Origin: Calditerrivibrio sp.
Lineage (GTDB): Bacteria > Chrysiogenota > Deferribacteres > Deferribacterales > Calditerrivibrionaceae
Direction of reading: 5' to 3'
Assembly (NCBI GenBank): GCA_020217115.1
Contig: JAIWOA010000061.1
Location: forward strand, 1-18,656
Length of the DNA: 18,656 bases
Shown in pieces: positions 15,253 to 18,656 of the stretch. The notes under the pieces were generated by a model. It saw only the letters and a list, made by a program, of their open reading frames with translations, was not told where the DNA came from and made no database searches. A program made the translations under genes and the position numbers. Positions within the stretch are counted from its first letter, which is position 1, and every line of letters starts with the position of its first letter.

Positions 15253-15935
15253 ATTTTTTTGCTAAACTCATAAAAACATATCGATGCTGACTGTGAAGCA
15301 TTTAATGAATCTATTTTTGCTTTCATAGGTATTTTGAAAACTACGTCAGCTTTTTTCAGGACATTTGTCCTTATACCATCCCCTTCTGACCCTATAATAA
15401 CTGCAGAAGGTTTGTTTATTTCGATATCTGAGATAGTCTGGTTCCCGTTCATATCTGCTGCATATATCCAGAAACCTATTTTTTTCATCTCTTCAATTGT
15501 CCTTGAAATATTGGTGACATGTAAAAACTTGCTATATACCAATGCCCCCGCACTGCTTTTCAATACTGCAGCTGTTATAGGTGCCTGATTATCCTTTGCA
15601 ATAACAAAGGTTTTTACCCCAAAACAGTGTCCTGCCCTTATTATTGCCCCAAAATTTTGTGGATCTTGAATGTGATCAAGGATACATACCAGATTGTTTT
15701 CATCTTTTTTATCAATTAACTCTTCAAAAGTTATAAATTCTACATCAAATTCAAAGGCATAACCCTGTGAATCTTTCCCAAATTTTTCTTTATGTTTGTT
15801 TGGTTCATAGGTTTCATAGGGTATACCATGTTTTTTTAGAAGCTCAATTACTCTGTCATCATTTTTTATAAACCCTTTTTTCATTTTACCAACGTTTAAT
15901 GCTTCATAAAATGGGTTTTTACCATATGCGAGCAT
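15249..15935 (-). CDS. rlmB: TrmH-family (RlmB-like) rRNA 2'-O-methyltransferase
   Basis: SPOUT-class methyltransferase of 228 residues (from the chosen start) that methylates a guanosine ribose, in E. coli G2251 of 23S rRNA. The N-terminal substrate-binding part begins YGKNPFYEAL, typical of RlmB/TrmH group 3. The three SPOUT motifs are NFGAIIRA (94-101), IGSEGDGI (181-188) and SLNAS (210-214), the last giving the trefoil-knot SAM site. Start: the ATG at 15935 lies one base after the stop of the AAA-SH3b gene and gives the usual M-x-YGKNP beginning; an upstream in-frame ATG at 15956 would add seven residues and overlap that gene by 20 bases. Neither start has a clear ribosome site. 2'-O-methylation specificity is inferred. 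Confidence 0.92.
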   Translation of the reverse strand: MLAYGKNPFYEALNVGKMKKGFIKNDDRVIELLKKHGIPYETYEPNKHKEKFGKDSQGYAFEFDVEFITFEELIDKKDENNLVCILDHIQDPQNFGAIIRAGHCFGVKTFVIAKDNQAPITAAVLKSSAGALVYSKFLHVTNISRTIEEMKKIGFWIYAADMNGNQTISDIEINKPSAVIIGSEGDGIRTNVLKKADVVFKIPMKAKIDSLNASQSASICFYEFSKKI

Positions 15936-15936
15936 A

Positions 15937-17157
15937 CTATTTATTGCACTCCACATTTTTGACCAGATCTGGTGTCCCTTTTACCCAGCCTGTTATCCCG
16001 TTGTATGTTATTTTATACCATTCATCTTTTTTGTCTAAAATAGATAAAACTGAACCTTTTGGAGCAACAGTCTTAAATGACGAATCTGTTGATGGAGCAA
16101 GCCTTACCTTTAAGTTTGCTTTGAGCTTTATGCAGGATTTATCTACTTCAGGTTTTGTAATATTCTGTTTTTTTTCTACCTCTTTTACTTTTATGTTATT
16201 GTATTCAATGGATGAATTGTCATTTTTTACAATATCTACCGGGTGCTGATTATCGATAGGTTTATCTATTGGTTTCTTTTCTACTTCCTCTACCTTTTTT
16301 ATTTCTCTATTATAAAAAGAAAAAGCTACCACAATACCGATTACAATAAGAGCTGAAATAATAATAAAATTGATATTAAACCTCTTTTTTGTGGTGCCAT
16401 AGCTGTTATTTTTGATGATATTTGTAGATTTAATAATTGACTGGACATCCTTTATTGTGATTTTACCCATTATCCCAAATGAGTTTAGTAGTTCAGGGAT
16501 CTTTGAAATTCTATATGGTATACCCTCTGTATGTCTGTAGACCTCTATCATATCATTTTCACTGAATTCCGAAAGATCTATTCTGGCCTGTTCACAGGCT
16601 TGTTTAAAAAATTGGATGGTTTCCTGTTTGTTAAAGGGTTTCAAATATATTACAGAGTTTTTTATATAGCTAAAATAGGTGGTTTCCCATTCTTTTATCA
16701 GGTGGAAATCTACATTGCTGGAAGATAACATTACGGATAAGATTTTTTTACCCTCATATTCAAAATCAAATAATTTTACAAGATCGTTAACTATATCAGG
16801 AGATATGCCCGAGACATCATCCACCACAAGTAGTAATCTTTTACCTTCTGGTATAAGATCTGTGGCATGTTGAGCAATTGTATGTATCATATCAGATTTT
16901 GAAAATGATTCATCCTGGTACCCCAATTCTTTCAGGATAGATCTGAAAAATATCTCTGAGTTTTCATAAAACTGACCGAGAATAACTACTTCAAAATAGG
17001 GTAACGCCTCTGGAATATGTTGTATAAACCTCGATTTACCAACCCCTACTTCTCCAACGAGAAATATTAAATTTATACCTTCATTGGTAAATCTATCTAT
17101 AAGGTTATACCCTTCTCTTCTGCTAATAGATAGAAAAAACTGATTTATTTTCTTCAT
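15937..17157 (-). CDS. membrane-anchored AAA ATPase with C-terminal SH3b domain (ExeA/GspA-like)
   Basis: A 406-residue protein in three parts. Residues about 18-240 are an AAA/P-loop ATPase of the ExeA/GspA (AAA_22-like) type: Walker A GEVGVGKS (35-42) and Walker B LLLVVDD (108-114). One transmembrane helix spans about 262-282, then a charged linker with an imperfect repeat (KVEEVEKKP and KVKEVEKKQ), then an SH3b domain (about 342-402, with GWVKG near its end). Topology should be ATPase inside, SH3b outside. ExeA pairs its ATPase with a peptidoglycan-binding domain; here the wall-binding role would pass to SH3b. No type II secretion genes are nearby, so its partner is unknown. I chose the ATG at 17157; a TTG three codons earlier is possible. 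No clear ribosome site precedes either. Confidence 0.85.
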   Translation of the reverse strand: MKKINQFFLSISRREGYNLIDRFTNEGINLIFLVGEVGVGKSRFIQHIPEALPYFEVVILGQFYENSEIFFRSILKELGYQDESFSKSDMIHTIAQHATDLIPEGKRLLLVVDDVSGISPDIVNDLVKLFDFEYEGKKILSVMLSSSNVDFHLIKEWETTYFSYIKNSVIYLKPFNKQETIQFFKQACEQARIDLSEFSENDMIEVYRHTEGIPYRISKIPELLNSFGIMGKITIKDVQSIIKSTNIIKNNSYGTTKKRFNINFIIISALIVIGIVVAFSFYNREIKKVEEVEKKPIDKPIDNQHPVDIVKNDNSSIEYNNIKVKEVEKKQNITKPEVDKSCIKLKANLKVRLAPSTDSSFKTVAPKGSVLSILDKKDEWYKITYNGITGWVKGTPDLVKNVECNK

Positions 17158-17217
17158 AAACAACAAATTTATACTAAAAATAAAATATTATCAATAAAAA
17201 TGTTCCAATCCTGCATA

Positions 17218-17245
17218 TTGACTTAAGTTTTTAAATGGGTATAAT
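17218..17245 (+). promoter_or_regulatory. sigma70-like promoter for hemB
   Basis: TTGACT (17218-17223) and a perfect TATAAT (17240-17245) are separated by 16 bases, with transcription expected to start about 25 bases before the hemB ATG. It is in the 118-base divergent gap to the AAA-SH3b gene. On the minus strand only weak matches are seen for a promoter of that gene. Confidence 0.65.
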
Positions 17246-17275
17246 ATTGAAATTAAAAGATTTTATGGGGGCTAT

Positions 17276-18244
17276 ATGACTTTTGCATTTAATAGAGGTA
17301 GAAGGTTGAGGAAAAATGAAATTATTCGAAGTATGGTAAGGGAGAATAGTTTAACTCTTGATGATCTTATATACCCTTTGTTTGTTGTGGAGGGTAATGG
17401 TATAAAGAAAGAGGTTTCCTCTATGCCCGGTATATATCAGATGAGTATAGATTATATTGTTGATGAAGTGAGAGAACTTGAAAGATTGGGAATTAAGGCT
17501 GTGATCCTTTTTGGTATACCTGATCATAAGGATGAATTTGGTAGTGAAGCTTACAATGACAATGGGGTAATTCAGCAAGCAATTAGGGCTATAAAGGAAA
17601 ATTCAAACATATATGTTATTACAGATGTTTGCATGTGTGAGTATACATCACACGGACATTGCGGTATTATAGTCGATGGGGATGTTGATAACGATTCTAC
17701 CCTTAATTATCTTGCTATGGAAGCTGTTTCCCATGCAAAGGCTGGAGCAGACATGGTTGCTCCAAGTGATATGATGGATGGAAGGGTTTTGACCATAAGA
17801 AGATCCCTCGACAGTGAAGGTTTTTACAATATACCGATCATGAGCTATGCCGTCAAATATGCATCTGCATTCTATGGACCGTTTAGAGATGCAGCAGAAT
17901 CAACTCCCCAATTTGGTGATAGAAGAAGTTATCAAATGGATCCAGCAAATCGTTTGGAAGCTCTCAGGGAGGCAAGATCTGATATAAATGAGGGTGCTGA
18001 TATAATTATGGTTAAACCTGCTTTACCCTATCTGGATATCATAAGGGATGTAAGGGAAAAGTTTGATATGCCGGTGGCAGCATACAATGTGAGTGGAGAA
18101 TATTCAATGATCATGGCTGGGATTCAGAGAGGATGGTTTGACAAAGATAGGGTTATAATGGAGGGCTTGATTTCCATAAAAAGAGCGGGAGCTGATATTA
18201 TTTTGACATATTTTGCAAAAGAAGTTGCAAGGATTATTGGATAA
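17276..18244 (+). CDS. hemB: delta-aminolevulinic acid dehydratase (porphobilinogen synthase)
   Basis: Condenses two 5-aminolevulinate molecules to porphobilinogen in heme/tetrapyrrole synthesis. The 322-residue protein has the zinc-type motif [12 protein letters not shown] with C119, C121 and C129 (as in E. coli C120/C122/C130), so it is the Zn-dependent class, not the Mg class with Asp residues. Both active-site lysines are present: K194 ([12 protein letters not shown]) and K247 in [10 protein letters not shown] (the Schiff-base lysine). Length is normal. The ribosome site is a run of five G (17267-17271), four bases before the ATG, behind a strong promoter. Its stop overlaps the next ATG (TAATG). 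No other hem genes are in view. Confidence 0.98.
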   Translation: MTFAFNRGRRLRKNEIIRSMVRENSLTLDDLIYPLFVVEGNGIKKEVSSMPGIYQMSIDYIVDEVRELERLGIKAVILFGIPDHKDEFGSEAYNDNGVIQQAIRAIKENSNIYVITDVCMCEYTSHGHCGIIVDGDVDNDSTLNYLAMEAVSHAKAGADMVAPSDMMDGRVLTIRRSLDSEGFYNIPIMSYAVKYASAFYGPFRDAAESTPQFGDRRSYQMDPANRLEALREARSDINEGADIIMVKPALPYLDIIRDVREKFDMPVAAYNVSGEYSMIMAGIQRGWFDKDRVIMEGLISIKRAGADIILTYFAKEVARIIG

Positions 18245-18656
18245 TGCTTACGAATAATTGTTCTTTTATATTTGTAAATGGTGAGCTTAAGCCTGTTTGT
18301 CTTCCTTTGATGGAAGAGAAATTGTTTTCAATTGATGAACAGATAAGGAAGGCTGAAAAGAATGTGCAATCTTTTATTAACGGTTCTGTGTATCTTAATA
18401 TGCTATTGTGGGGTGAAAAGGGTTGTGGCAAATCCTCAATGGTAAAACAGCTTCTTATAAAGTATCATAATCTGGGGTTAAGGGTGATACAATTTTTAAA
18501 TTCTGATCTTTCCGATCTTCATGAGCTTTATTGCAGGTTGTCGCTGGAAGACTACAAATTTATAATTCTTTTTGATGATATCTCCTTTAATTATGATGAC
18601 GAAAGGTATAGAAGCTTCAAATCTATACTTGAAGGTGGAATCTTTGAACAACCTCA
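18244..18656 (+). CDS. DUF815-type P-loop ATPase, 3' end cut by the window
   Basis: The frame from ATG 18244 stays open to the last base: 137 residues visible. It has Walker A GEKGCGKSS (57-65), the segment KYHNLGLRVIQFL and a Walker B FIILFDDISF (about 106-115), then YRSFKSILEGGIFEQP at the edge; this order matches the DUF815 family of AAA ATPases of unknown function (GxGKSS, DDLSF, LKS.LEGG). The ATG overlaps the hemB stop by one base (TAATG), so the gene is coupled to hemB. What it does is unknown; many DUF815 genes sit near unrelated housekeeping genes. Confidence 0.8.
   Translation, partial: MLTNNCSFIFVNGELKPVCLPLMEEKLFSIDEQIRKAEKNVQSFINGSVYLNMLLWGEKGCGKSSMVKQLLIKYHNLGLRVIQFLNSDLSDLHELYCRLSLEDYKFIILFDDISFNYDDERYRSFKSILEGGIFEQP

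Noticed and set aside
15241..15262. Intrinsic terminator at the T-run after the hydroxyacid dehydrogenase
   Set aside because: A run of T is present but no stable stem precedes it; GGTATAATACC at about 15226-15236 could pair only with an impossibly small loop or a very short stem.
1..18656. Transposons, phage, CRISPR, tRNA or rRNA genes
   Set aside because: No repeats with regular spacing, no transposase or integrase motifs, no tRNA-like cloverleaf noticed; gaps between genes are short.

Overview
The window is a gene-dense, AT-rich stretch of a Gram-negative (diderm) bacterial chromosome. The evidence for an outer membrane is a run of lipid A/LPS core genes: waaA, an lpxL-type acyltransferase, gmhB and a DUF374 acyltransferase. 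The gene mix (HslUV, ClpC, HD-GYP, zinc-type HemB) together with a biotin synthase of the kind seen in anaerobes suggests an anaerobic, possibly thermophilic lineage such as Deferribacterota (Deferribacter/Calditerrivibrio-like). That assignment is an inference from protein flavour, not a database result. I see no mobile elements, tRNA or rRNA genes, CRISPR arrays or frameshifted genes; this looks like core chromosome.

Layout. (1) Positions 1-2905, minus strand: hslV-hslU-bioB, a tight operon read from a sigma70-like promoter near 2938-2966, with a possible further gene starting at the left edge. (2) Positions 2906-3146: AT-rich divergent intergenic region with a 12-bp palindrome. (3) Positions 3147-7483, plus strand: a cell-envelope operon of overlapping genes, namely a DegT-type sugar aminotransferase, a DUF374 acyltransferase, waaA, an lpxL-like acyltransferase and gmhB. 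(4) Positions 7480-11978, minus strand: clpC, a ketopantoate reductase-Nudix fusion, and an SDR lacking the catalytic Tyr and Lys. (5) Positions 12058-15252, plus strand: an HD-GYP protein, a double-ACT protein, peptide deformylase and a D-2-hydroxyacid dehydrogenase, each gene touching or overlapping the next. (6) Positions 15249-17157, minus strand: an ExeA/GspA-like AAA ATPase with one transmembrane segment and a C-terminal SH3b domain, then an RlmB/TrmH-type rRNA methyltransferase. (7) Positions 17276-18656, plus strand: hemB behind a strong promoter, overlapping the start of a DUF815-type P-loop ATPase cut by the window end.

The points most worth following are: the BioB, in which two of the three classical [2Fe-2S] cysteines are replaced while other cysteines are present; the PanE-Nudix fusion next to the catalytically odd SDR under the clpC promoter; the membrane AAA-SH3b protein; and the way both convergent gene pairs share a single TTAA as the stop codon of both strands. 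No clearly novel multi-gene system (defence, secretion, mobile) is visible.
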